From Gammaproteobacteria bacterium (lineage in GTDB: Bacteria; Pseudomonadota; Gammaproteobacteria; Pseudomonadales; Azotimanducaceae): a stretch of DNA of 52,447 bases. The stretch lies in the NCBI GenBank assembly GCA_028821515.1, contig JAPPGA010000073.1, positions 1 through 52,447 on the forward strand, given 5' to 3'. This document shows positions 19,828-26,910 of this stretch, piece after piece; positions within the stretch are counted from its first letter, which is position 1; each line of letters starts with the position of its first letter. A program made the translations under genes and the position numbers. Under the pieces are notes generated by a model. The model saw only the letters and a program-made list of their open reading frames with translations, searched no databases and was not told where the DNA came from.

Positions 19828-21053
19828 GATTTCTCCTGCGAATTGCCGCCGTCATGGCGCTGCTCTCGGTGGTCGGATGCGCCTGGTTCGACTGGATTCC
19901 GGGAATCGGCGGCGACAAGAAAAAAGAGGACACCGACAAGCCGGCCGCCCTGGTCGACTTCGCGGAAGAAGCGGACGTGGTGCGGCTTTGGCAGGCGTCC
20001 GTCGGCAAGGGTCTGGGGCGCAAGCACCTGCGGCTGTCTCCGGCCATCCTGGCTGACCGCATCTACGCGGCGGACGCCTACGGCACGGTCGCCGCGTTTG
20101 ACCGGTTCACGGGCAGGAATACGTGGCGCACCAGCATCGGCAGGCCGGATGGCAAGTCCGGGTTGAAGTTCTGGGACCGGCGCGACCCGTCCTTCGTCAC
20201 CGGCGGCGTCGGTGCGGCCGGAGGCCGGATCCTGGTGGGTACGACCCGCGGCGAGGTCATCGCGCTGGACGCGGCGGACGGGTCCACCCTGTGGCGGGCG
20301 GAAGCCAGCAGTGAAGTGCTGGCGCGTCCCGTCGGCGCCGAGGACATCGTCGTCGTCCAGACGGCGGACGGCCGGGTTGCCGCCCTGGACGGCGCCGACG
20401 GCAAGTCGCTGTGGACTTTCGATACCCAGCCGCCGCCGTTGACCCTGCGGGGGACCGGGGTGCCCGCGATGCGCGGTGGCCTGGTCTATGCGGGTTTCGC
20501 CACCGGCAAGGTTGCGGCGTTTCGCGCCGAGAACGGCCAGACGGTCTGGGAGCAGCGCGTGATGCTGCCGGAAGGCCGGTCCGAACTGGGCCGCATGGTG
20601 GATGTGGACGGGTCCCCCCTGTTCCTGCGCGGCGTCCTGTACGCGGTCAGCTTCCAGGGACGCCTGAAGGCCTTCCGGGCCACCGACGGCGCCATGCTGT
20701 GGGAAGTCGAGATGTCGTCGTTTCTCGATCTCGCCGAAGGCCTGGGCCAGATCTACGTTGTCTCGGACGAAGACGTCGTCAGCGCCATCGAACAGTCTGA
20801 CGCGACGCTGATGTGGCGGCAGGAGGGGCTGCGCAATCGGCGTCTGACGAGCCCGCTGGCGTTCGGCAACTACGTCGTGGTGGGGGACGCCGACGGGTAC
20901 CTGCACGTGCTCGCCCAGAGCGACGGCCGTTTCGTCGCGCGCCGCAAGGTCGGTGACGGCCTGCGGTCCCGCATGATGGTCGCGGACAACGTCGTCTACC
21001 TGCTCACCAACGACGGCCGGTTGAACGCCCTGGAGATCAGGCGCAGGACATGA
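19824..21053 (+). CDS. bamB: Outer-membrane assembly lipoprotein BamB
   Basis: A 409-aa beta-propeller lipoprotein of the BAM complex, which inserts beta-barrel proteins into the outer membrane. The lipobox VVGC places the lipidated Cys at residue 19. PQQ-like blades recur (for example YGTVAAFDRFTGRNTWRTS, GEVIALDAADGSTLWRAE, GRVAALDGADGKSLWTFD, GRLKAFRATDGAMLWEVE). Length and position between yfgM and der match E. coli. ATG overlaps the yfgM stop and the stop overlaps the der start (ATGA at both joints). Confidence 0.95.
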   Translation: MRFLLRIAAVMALLSVVGCAWFDWIPGIGGDKKKEDTDKPAALVDFAEEADVVRLWQASVGKGLGRKHLRLSPAILADRIYAADAYGTVAAFDRFTGRNTWRTSIGRPDGKSGLKFWDRRDPSFVTGGVGAAGGRILVGTTRGEVIALDAADGSTLWRAEASSEVLARPVGAEDIVVVQTADGRVAALDGADGKSLWTFDTQPPPLTLRGTGVPAMRGGLVYAGFATGKVAAFRAENGQTVWEQRVMLPEGRSELGRMVDVDGSPLFLRGVLYAVSFQGRLKAFRATDGAMLWEVEMSSFLDLAEGLGQIYVVSDEDVVSAIEQSDATLMWRQEGLRNRRLTSPLAFGNYVVVGDADGYLHVLAQSDGRFVARRKVGDGLRSRMMVADNVVYLLTNDGRLNALEIRRRT

Positions 21054-22603
21054 CCGTCGTCGCCCTCGTGGGCCGGCCGAACGTTGGGAAATCCACCTTG
21101 TTCAATCGGCTGACGGGGGCCCGCGAGGCGCTGGTCGCGAACCGGCCCGGGCTCACGCGCGACCGTCAATACGGCATCGCCGACATCGAGGGGCGCACCG
21201 TCGTCCTCATCGACACCGGCGGATTGGCGAACGATGTCGATGACGCCGAGATGGCGTCCCTGGTGGCCGGGCAGGCCAACGTCGCCATCGACGAATCCGA
21301 CTGGGTCGTGTTCCTGGTCAACGCCCGCGAAGGCCTCACCGCCGCCGACGAGGAGATCGCGGACGACCTCCGCCGATGCGGAGCGCGCACGCTGCTCGTC
21401 GCCAACAAGATCGACGGCGCCCCGCCGGAAACCGCCCTGGCCGACTTCTCCCGCCTCGGTTTCGGCGCCCCCCTGCTCATCTCCGCCGCCCACGGCCGCG
21501 GCATCGCCGCGTTCCGGGAAAGGCTGGCGGAACGCGCTGGCCCCGAAGCGGGGGACAGCCATGGCCCAAGGGACAGCCATAGCGAAAGGGACAGCCATAG
21601 CCCCGAAGCGGGGGACAGCCATAGCCATACCCCGGGGGACAGCCATGGCGGTGAGGACAGCCATCGTCCCGTCCCGGAGGACGCCGACGCTGCACGCGTG
21701 CGCACGAGAAGATGGATTGCGGAGCGCCCCTCCCCGGTGCCGAAGGTGGCGGTGGTGGGGCGCCCGAATGTCGGCAAGTCGACGCTCGTCAACCGGCTCC
21801 TGGGCGATGACCGGCAGATCGTCTCGGAGACGCCGGGCACCACCCGCGATGCAGTGTACGCGCCGTTCCGGCGCGGAAACTCGGACTATCTGCTGATTGA
21901 CACGGCAGGCGTTCGCCGCCGGGGCCGGGTTCGGGACATGGTCGAGAAGTTCTCGGTGGCGAAGACCCTCGAGGCGCTCAGCCGCGCCGACGTCGCCCTG
22001 GTCCTGATCGACGCGCGCGAGGGATTGGTCGACCAGGACCTGAACATCCTGCGGTACGCGGCCGACGCCGGCACGGGCCTGATCCTTGCGGTGAACAAGT
22101 GGGACGGGCTCTCGCCCGAGCAGCGCGCCCTCGTGCGCAAGGGCATTGACCGGCGCATGCGCTTCGCGCCGTGGGTCCCGGCGAAGTTCATCTCGGCCCT
22201 GCGCGGCACGGGGGTCCCCGGGCTCATGCGCCTCGTCGACAAGGTATTTGCGGCTGCGGGGCAGGACGCCTCCCCACGCGAGTTGACCCGCATTCTCGAC
22301 CAGGCGACCTCGGCGCATCCGCCGCCAGCCGTCAGTGGCCGGGCGATCAAGCTCCGGTTTGCCCACAAGGTCGGGTCGCGCCCGCTCGTCGTCGCCGTGC
22401 ACGGCAACCGCACCAGCGCCTTGCCCGCGTCCTACGTGCGCTACCTCGAGAACTTCTATCGCGACACGCTTTCGCTCGCCGGCGTCCCCGTAAAGATCCT
22501 CCTGCAATCCGGCGACAACCCGTTCGCCGGCAAACGCAACGAACTGACCCGCCGCCAGCGCACCCGCCGACAACGCGTCATCCGCCGAGACCGGCGCCGC
22601 TAG
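21050..22603 (+). CDS. der: GTPase Der with a repeat insertion in its linker
   Basis: A 517-aa tandem-GTPase ribosome assembly factor, needed for 50S maturation. The first P-loop, GRPNVGKST, is at residues 7-15 and the second at about 237-245. NKID and NKWD guanine-specificity motifs and a C-terminal KH-like domain (ALPASYVRYLENFYRDTL, then NPFAGKRNELTRRQR) are present. Family members are around 440-490 aa; the excess lies in the linker at about residues 168-206, where six GGGACAGCCAT units are translated as (G/R/E)DSH. The insertion keeps the frame and avoids both GTPase domains. It overlaps bamB by 4 nt. Confidence 0.96.
   Translation: MTVVALVGRPNVGKSTLFNRLTGAREALVANRPGLTRDRQYGIADIEGRTVVLIDTGGLANDVDDAEMASLVAGQANVAIDESDWVVFLVNAREGLTAADEEIADDLRRCGARTLLVANKIDGAPPETALADFSRLGFGAPLLISAAHGRGIAAFRERLAERAGPEAGDSHGPRDSHSERDSHSPEAGDSHSHTPGDSHGGEDSHRPVPEDADAARVRTRRWIAERPSPVPKVAVVGRPNVGKSTLVNRLLGDDRQIVSETPGTTRDAVYAPFRRGNSDYLLIDTAGVRRRGRVRDMVEKFSVAKTLEALSRADVALVLIDAREGLVDQDLNILRYAADAGTGLILAVNKWDGLSPEQRALVRKGIDRRMRFAPWVPAKFISALRGTGVPGLMRLVDKVFAAAGQDASPRELTRILDQATSAHPPPAVSGRAIKLRFAHKVGSRPLVVAVHGNRTSALPASYVRYLENFYRDTLSLAGVPVKILLQSGDNPFAGKRNELTRRQRTRRQRVIRRDRRR
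21552..21664 (+). repeat. In-gene GGGACAGCCAT cluster 3 within der (6 units)
   Basis: Units start at 21552, 21570, 21588, 21612, 21636 and 21654. Distances are 18, 18, 24, 24 and 18 bp, all multiples of 3. A 22-bp stretch at 21541-21562 recurs exactly at 21601-21622, showing recent local duplication. The translation is a hydrophilic string of (G/R/E)DSH units joined by short Ser/Pro/Gly spacers. Confidence 0.92.
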
Positions 22604-22665
22604 GCGTCCCGAGCCCCCGCAAGGGCCGCGGCCGACTCAACCCTCCGCCGCGGGGACGGCGCCAA

Positions 22666-22913
22666 GAGACAGCCATCTCCCGGCGCCAAGGGACAGCCAT
22701 CTCCCGGCCGCGCCGAAGGGACAGCCATCTGCCGACTGTCCGGAAAGGACAGCCATCTCAAGCGCACGGCCGCGCCGAAGGGACGGCCATCTCCGGACGG
22801 CGCCAAGGGACAGCCATCTCCCGACGGCGCCAAGGGACAGCCACCTCAAGCGCACGATCTCAAACGCACGGAAAGGACACCCACCTCGATCGCAAGGGGC
22901 GAAGGACAGCCAC
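22666..22913 (+). repeat. GGGACAGCCAT repeat cluster 4 (9 units)
   Basis: Units start at 22666, 22690, 22718, 22746, 22780, 22807, 22834, 22874 and 22903. Cores vary (GGGACGGCCAT at 22780, AGGACACCCAC at 22874). Spacers share CGCCAAG, CGCGCCGAAG and CTCAAGCGCACG. The cluster fills the gap between the convergent der and M23 peptidase genes. No conventional terminator was seen there. Confidence 0.88.
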
Positions 22914-22966
22914 GCCCTGCCGGGGGAATAGCGACGGGTCGGTACAGAGAGCGCGAGAAGGAAGCG

Positions 22967-23752
22967 CTATTCGCTGCGCTCGATGTCCCCAAGGACCTGT
23001 ATGAGCGCGAGGGGATCTACCTTCGTTCCGTGCATGCTCACGGTCCAGTGAAGATGTGGCCCGGTAGCGCGGCCGGTGGCGCCGACGGAGCCGAACGCTT
23101 CGCCGCGAGCGAGCGAGTCGCCTTCCCTGACGTGAACTTCATGCAGGTGGCAATACATCGTCACCAGGCCTGATCCATGGTCGATCATCACGGTGTTGCC
23201 GTTGAAAAAGAAGTCCCCCGTAACCACCACGAGCCCTGCTGCGGGGGCGATCATGGGGGTCCCCGTATTGGCTGCGATATCGAGGCCCTGGTGAGGGCTG
23301 CGAGGTTGTCCGTTGAGGATCCGCTTGCGCCCGAACGGGCTGGACAGTTCTCCGTCTACCGGCAGCAGGAACGGGTGCAAATCTCCCATGGTGGGGCTCG
23401 CCAATGCATAAGCGGCGCGCATTCTCGCCGTTTCCCTCCCGATCCGAACCAGGTCCTCCGATTTCGGATTGACCAAGCGGTCATTTGCGATGGTCAGGCG
23501 CTGGACGGGAAATTCCTTCGGCTCCACATCGAAGGAGACCTTGAGACTGCCCGTTCGCGTGGTGATGTCGACGCTGTGCTGTCCCGGCGCCGTTCCCAGG
23601 GGTATTCCGATCAGTGCATAGTCGCGATGGACCACGGCGTGGCGGCCGTCGAAGCGCGCTTCGACCGCCGTTTCGGCCAACGGTACGGCCACGACGCCTC
23701 CCGGAACGCCGTAACCGACGACGGCGGCAAGCAGCGGCAACAGCGCATTCAC
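22967..23752 (-). CDS. M23-family (LytM-type) peptidoglycan endopeptidase
   Basis: A 261-aa exported zinc peptidase. The N-terminal hydrophobic segment (residues 1-22) looks like a signal peptide. A beta-rich N-terminal domain follows, then the catalytic LytM domain from about residue 145. The zinc ligands lie in HQGLDIAA (HxxxD) and HLHW (HxH), both intact, so an active enzyme cutting peptide cross-links is likely. Its ATG overlaps the xseA stop by 4 nt, so the two are co-transcribed. It ends against repeat cluster 4. Confidence 0.92.
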   Translation of the reverse strand: MNALLPLLAAVVGYGVPGGVVAVPLAETAVEARFDGRHAVVHRDYALIGIPLGTAPGQHSVDITTRTGSLKVSFDVEPKEFPVQRLTIANDRLVNPKSEDLVRIGRETARMRAAYALASPTMGDLHPFLLPVDGELSSPFGRKRILNGQPRSPHQGLDIAANTGTPMIAPAAGLVVVTGDFFFNGNTVMIDHGSGLVTMYCHLHEVHVREGDSLARGEAFGSVGATGRATGPHLHWTVSMHGTKVDPLALIQVLGDIERSE

Positions 23753-25122
23753 GGGGTATCCGGCCGAGGCGGTCCGTCAGTCACCGTCGCGTCTATGGTC
23801 CCCGACGACAGGTGAGCCTGGATGGCGTCGCCCGCGCAGGCCTGGGCCGCATCGGTGATGACAGTGCCCCAGCGCGTGCCGTCCGGACGCGAGATGATTG
23901 CGAATCCACGGTCGAGCGTAGCCAGGGGACTGACGGCGAGAAGGGCACGCCGCAGGCCGGCGACGGCCGCTCCGGAAGCGTCCAGTTTTCGCAATGCCGC
24001 CACGCCCAGCGCGTCCCGGGCGCCGGCCGTGCGATCGGCCGCCCGTTCGATGAGAGCATCGGGATTGGCGCGGGCCAGCAGGCGCCGGGCGGCATCGAGT
24101 CGCGCTTCTGCGGCACTCGTGCGGCGTGCAACGGTCCGTGCGAGGCGCTCGCGCAACTCGTCCGCCCGTTGCATTCGCTGCTCCAGCGAACGGGCCGGGT
24201 GGATCAGTCTGCCTCGGGTCGCGCCGAGCACGCGCCGTTCCGATTGCAACCGGTTCAGGGCCCGCCCTGTCAGCGAGTCGGTGCGCCGGCGGACGTGAAG
24301 GATGAGTTCTGCGCGGTCGGGCGTCAGCATTTCCGCGGCGGCAGAGGGGGTGGGTGCCCGCTGGTCCGCGACGAAATCGGCAATGGTGACATCGGTCTCG
24401 TGTCCCACTGCGGAGACGATCGGAATCGGGCTCTGTGCCATGCGTCGCGCAAGCACCGCCGAATTGAACGCCATGAGATCTTCCAGGGAACCTCCGCCCC
24501 GCGTAAGCAACAGGACGTCCGGACGCGGTTTCGAAGCCTCGGCGCGGTCGATAGCGGCAACGATCTCGGGGACGGCTCCGACACCCTGCACCGTAGCCGC
24601 GTAACACGTCGCTCGGACACAAGGAAACCTTCGCCTTAGCACCGCCAGGACATCCTGGAGCGCCGCTCCGGACAGCGAACTGACGATACCGACATGCCTC
24701 GGGAATCGGGGCAAGGCCCGCTTGCGATCAGCGGCAAACAGTCCTTCGTGCTCCAGTTGGATCTTCAGCCGCTCGAACGCAGCCCTCAACTCGCCCTCGC
24801 CGGCGGGTTCGACCGCATCCACGATCGCCTGAAAATCGCCGCGGGCCTCGTACAGCGAAAGCCGGCACCGCACGACGACGAGTGTGCCATCTCGCAAGGG
24901 TCTGCGCACGAAACGGTTCCGGTTGGCGAACATCGCGCACCGGATCTGCGCCTGCCCGTCCTTCAGGCTGAAGTACCAGTGCCCGGCACGGCCGGGACTG
25001 CGGAAGTTGGACACCTCGCCCTCGACCAGGATCGGAGGAAAGCCCTGTTCGATCAGGCGCCGGACCGCGGCCGTCAGTTCGCTGACGGAATAAACCTGCC
25101 GCGCCCTTTCGAGTTCGTACAT
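23749..25122 (-). CDS. xseA: Exodeoxyribonuclease VII large subunit
   Basis: A 457-aa protein of family length. An N-terminal OB-fold (SVSELTAAVRRLIEQGFPPILVEGEVSNFR, then GHWYFSLKD with AQIRCAMFANRNR) is followed by the catalytic domain with GIVSSLSGAALQDVLAVLRRR, LLTRGGGSLEDLMAFN and SAVGHETDVTIADFVAD, then a long coiled coil. With XseB it degrades single-stranded DNA. The xseB gene is not in the window. ATG 25122 gives the family start MYELERARQVYSVSEL (shown in two parts in family alignments). Repeat cluster 5 lies immediately upstream. Confidence 0.96.
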   Translation of the reverse strand: MYELERARQVYSVSELTAAVRRLIEQGFPPILVEGEVSNFRSPGRAGHWYFSLKDGQAQIRCAMFANRNRFVRRPLRDGTLVVVRCRLSLYEARGDFQAIVDAVEPAGEGELRAAFERLKIQLEHEGLFAADRKRALPRFPRHVGIVSSLSGAALQDVLAVLRRRFPCVRATCYAATVQGVGAVPEIVAAIDRAEASKPRPDVLLLTRGGGSLEDLMAFNSAVLARRMAQSPIPIVSAVGHETDVTIADFVADQRAPTPSAAAEMLTPDRAELILHVRRRTDSLTGRALNRLQSERRVLGATRGRLIHPARSLEQRMQRADELRERLARTVARRTSAAEARLDAARRLLARANPDALIERAADRTAGARDALGVAALRKLDASGAAVAGLRRALLAVSPLATLDRGFAIISRPDGTRWGTVITDAAQACAGDAIQAHLSSGTIDATVTDGPPRPDTP

Positions 25123-25202
25123 GCACCGTCTTGTAGCACACGCGTCGTGTGATTTGGAAGGCTGCTGTCACCCCTTGCCCGACGCGAACGCCCAATGGAC
25201 GA

Positions 25203-25383
25203 ATGGGTGTCCAGCGAATGCATGGGTGTCCAGTTAAACAGGTGGGTGTCCCATGCACGGATGGCTGTCCAAAACGAACGCGATAGGGCTTTGGCGAGCA
25301 ACAGGAATGCCCTGGGTTATCCCCTAAGTTGGGGATGTGGGGGACGTGCGACCATCGTATCCTCCCCAATTTGTGGGTGTCCG
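25203..25383 (-). repeat. ATGGGTGTCC repeat cluster 5 (5 units, reverse orientation)
   Basis: On the plus strand the motif reads (A/G)TGG(G/C)TGTCC. Units are at 25203, 25222, 25242, 25261 and, separately, 25373. The last ends 10 nt before the LuxR-type regulator's start codon. The cluster occupies the divergent xseA/luxR promoter region and overlaps the sequence around the palindromic operator. Confidence 0.82.
25321..25334. promoter_or_regulatory. Palindromic operator upstream of the LuxR-type gene
   Basis: CCCCTAAGTTGGGG, extended by flanking A and T to ATCCCC...GGGGAT (25319-25336). The same layout, CCCC-N6-GGGG followed 8-9 nt later by ACGTGCG and then TATC, occurs upstream of the TadG-like gene (26622-26663). 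A degenerate third copy, CCCCAATTTGTGGG, is at 25364-25377. It is the best candidate for the LuxR-type protein's own binding site. Confidence 0.6.
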
Positions 25384-25392
25384 AACGGGGCA

Positions 25393-26538
25393 ATGAGCGA
25401 ACGGGAGGCGTTCGAGCGAATCCTGGCCGCACTGCACGAGGTGGCGCTGGACCAGTCGCAATGGCCCAGGGCAAACGGGCTGATCCACGAAATGCTCGGA
25501 ACCTGCGGCAGCAGCATGATGTTTGGCGGGGGAACCGCCCCGGAGGAGGTCCGGGTCCACTTTGCGTGGACCTTTTTCGGGGGGGAAAGGCACCCGGAAT
25601 TGGAGCGGCTTTACTTTGACAACTACTATGCCCTGGATGAACGGGTTCCCCGCGTGCGAACTCTCCCCGACGGTCAACTGTTCCACAACAACGACCTCTA
25701 CACCGAGCAGGAACTGAAGACCTCGGAGGCTTACCACGCGGTTCGAACGAACGCTCGTGCGGGAAATGCCATCAATGTTCGCCTGGACGCACCGGAAGAC
25801 TCCCGCATCGTCTGGTTCATCCACGACCCGGTCGTCGGGAACGACTGGTCGTCCACGCAACTCGACACCATTCGGCGTCTCCTGCCGCACATCCGTCACA
25901 CCGTGAGCGTCCAGCAAGTACTGGCGAACGCCGCTGCCCTGGGCGTCACCATGGGAACCATGCTCGAGGCGACCGGGGTGGGCGTTCTGCAGCTCGACGC
26001 GCGCGGGCGGATCGTGGTCGCCAACGACCGTGCTCGGGACTTGCTCAGGATCGGTGATGGCCTGCTGGACAGGGGCGGCTTCCTGTTCGCAAGCACCACG
26101 CACGACAACGACCACCTGCAGAGACTTCTCAACCGGGCACTGCCGCCGTTTGGCGCATTGGGTGCCGGCGGCTCGATGTTGGTGAGACGCTCGGGCGGTC
26201 TGCCGCCACTGGCGCTGCACGTCAACCCGGTCGGATCGCGCGACGCCGACTTCCGGATGTGGCCGGTGGCGGCGTTGGTGCTGGTCGTCGACCCTGCCGG
26301 CAAGGTCGGAATCGATCCCGACGTGGCCGCGGCCTCCCTCGGCCTCACGCGCATGGAGGGCCGTGTGGCGGTGCTACTAGCCGGGGGCATGAACGTGCGC
26401 GAGGTCGCTGCGGTGACTCGCCGTAGGGAAAGCACTATCCGCTCTCACGTGAAGCACATCTTTGCCAAGCACGGACTCTCGCGGCAGGCGGACCTGGTTC
26501 GGCTGGTGCGATCCCTGGCGGGATCGCGGGAGGCTTGA
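25393..26538 (+). CDS. LuxR-family helix-turn-helix transcriptional regulator
   Basis: A 381-aa regulator. The N-terminal 200 residues have no motif I recognise. A PAS-like segment may follow (TGVGVLQLDARGRIVVANDRA at about 195-215). The C-terminus is a GerE/LuxR DNA-binding domain (LTRMEGRVAVLLAGGMNVRE, then RRRESTIRSHVKHIFAKHGL, about 315-375). ATG 25393 is preferred; the frame remains open to 25195 only because repeat cluster 5 contains no stops. The downstream TadG/VWA gene carries a matching promoter palindrome, so it is the likely target along with self-regulation. The signal is unknown. Confidence 0.85.
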   Translation: MSEREAFERILAALHEVALDQSQWPRANGLIHEMLGTCGSSMMFGGGTAPEEVRVHFAWTFFGGERHPELERLYFDNYYALDERVPRVRTLPDGQLFHNNDLYTEQELKTSEAYHAVRTNARAGNAINVRLDAPEDSRIVWFIHDPVVGNDWSSTQLDTIRRLLPHIRHTVSVQQVLANAAALGVTMGTMLEATGVGVLQLDARGRIVVANDRARDLLRIGDGLLDRGGFLFASTTHDNDHLQRLLNRALPPFGALGAGGSMLVRRSGGLPPLALHVNPVGSRDADFRMWPVAALVLVVDPAGKVGIDPDVAAASLGLTRMEGRVAVLLAGGMNVREVAAVTRRRESTIRSHVKHIFAKHGLSRQADLVRLVRSLAGSREA

Positions 26539-26621
26539 CGCAGTGCGCCGGGGAAACCCGCAGGGCAGGGGTGGTTCTTCCTTAATCGCTTGAGATAGCA
26601 CAGGAAATTCTTGCCGAATCT

Positions 26622-26635
26622 CCCCAATGTTGGGG
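26622..26635. promoter_or_regulatory. Palindromic operator upstream of the TadG/VWA gene
   Basis: CCCCAATGTTGGGG matches the palindrome before the LuxR-type gene. ACGTGCG follows at 26644-26650 and TATC at 26660-26663, as in the regulator's own promoter. The shared order and near-identical spacing argue for one regulator acting at both. Confidence 0.6.
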
Positions 26636-26682
26636 GCGCGCGAACGTGCGCGATTGACCTATCTTGCGAACCCGTCTCTGTC

Positions 26683-26699
26683 GCCGAGGTGACCTCGGC
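26683..26699. promoter_or_regulatory. Perfect 8-bp inverted repeat in the TadG leader
   Basis: GCCGAGGT-G-ACCTCGGC. The 1-nt centre makes it a poor RNA hairpin as written but a good symmetric protein site. It lies between the promoter palindrome and the start codon. The rest of 26539-26910 contains no other clear feature. Confidence 0.4.
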
Positions 26700-26910
26700 G
26701 GCGATTGATTTCTGGTCGTTTTATACAGGTTGGGCGACGGTGCACTTCGAGACCGGTGCGGATGGCGTTGACAGAGCCACCCAATCCGTCGCGCGCCGCC
26801 AGGATCGCGGAGACGGGCGTGGTGGCGCATGGCGTTTGGGGCGTCGACTCTGCACACGAGCTTTGAGTAGTAGGGCCGCACGCCTCGCGCCACCCGCTTT
26901 GGCGTTCGTC

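Noticed and set aside
22600-22855. Minus-strand frames reading repeated GDGCP/RWLSLGA peptides in cluster 4, and similar frames in other clusters
   Set aside because: They are produced by the stop-free repeat itself, occur in several frames at once and lack ribosome binding sites.
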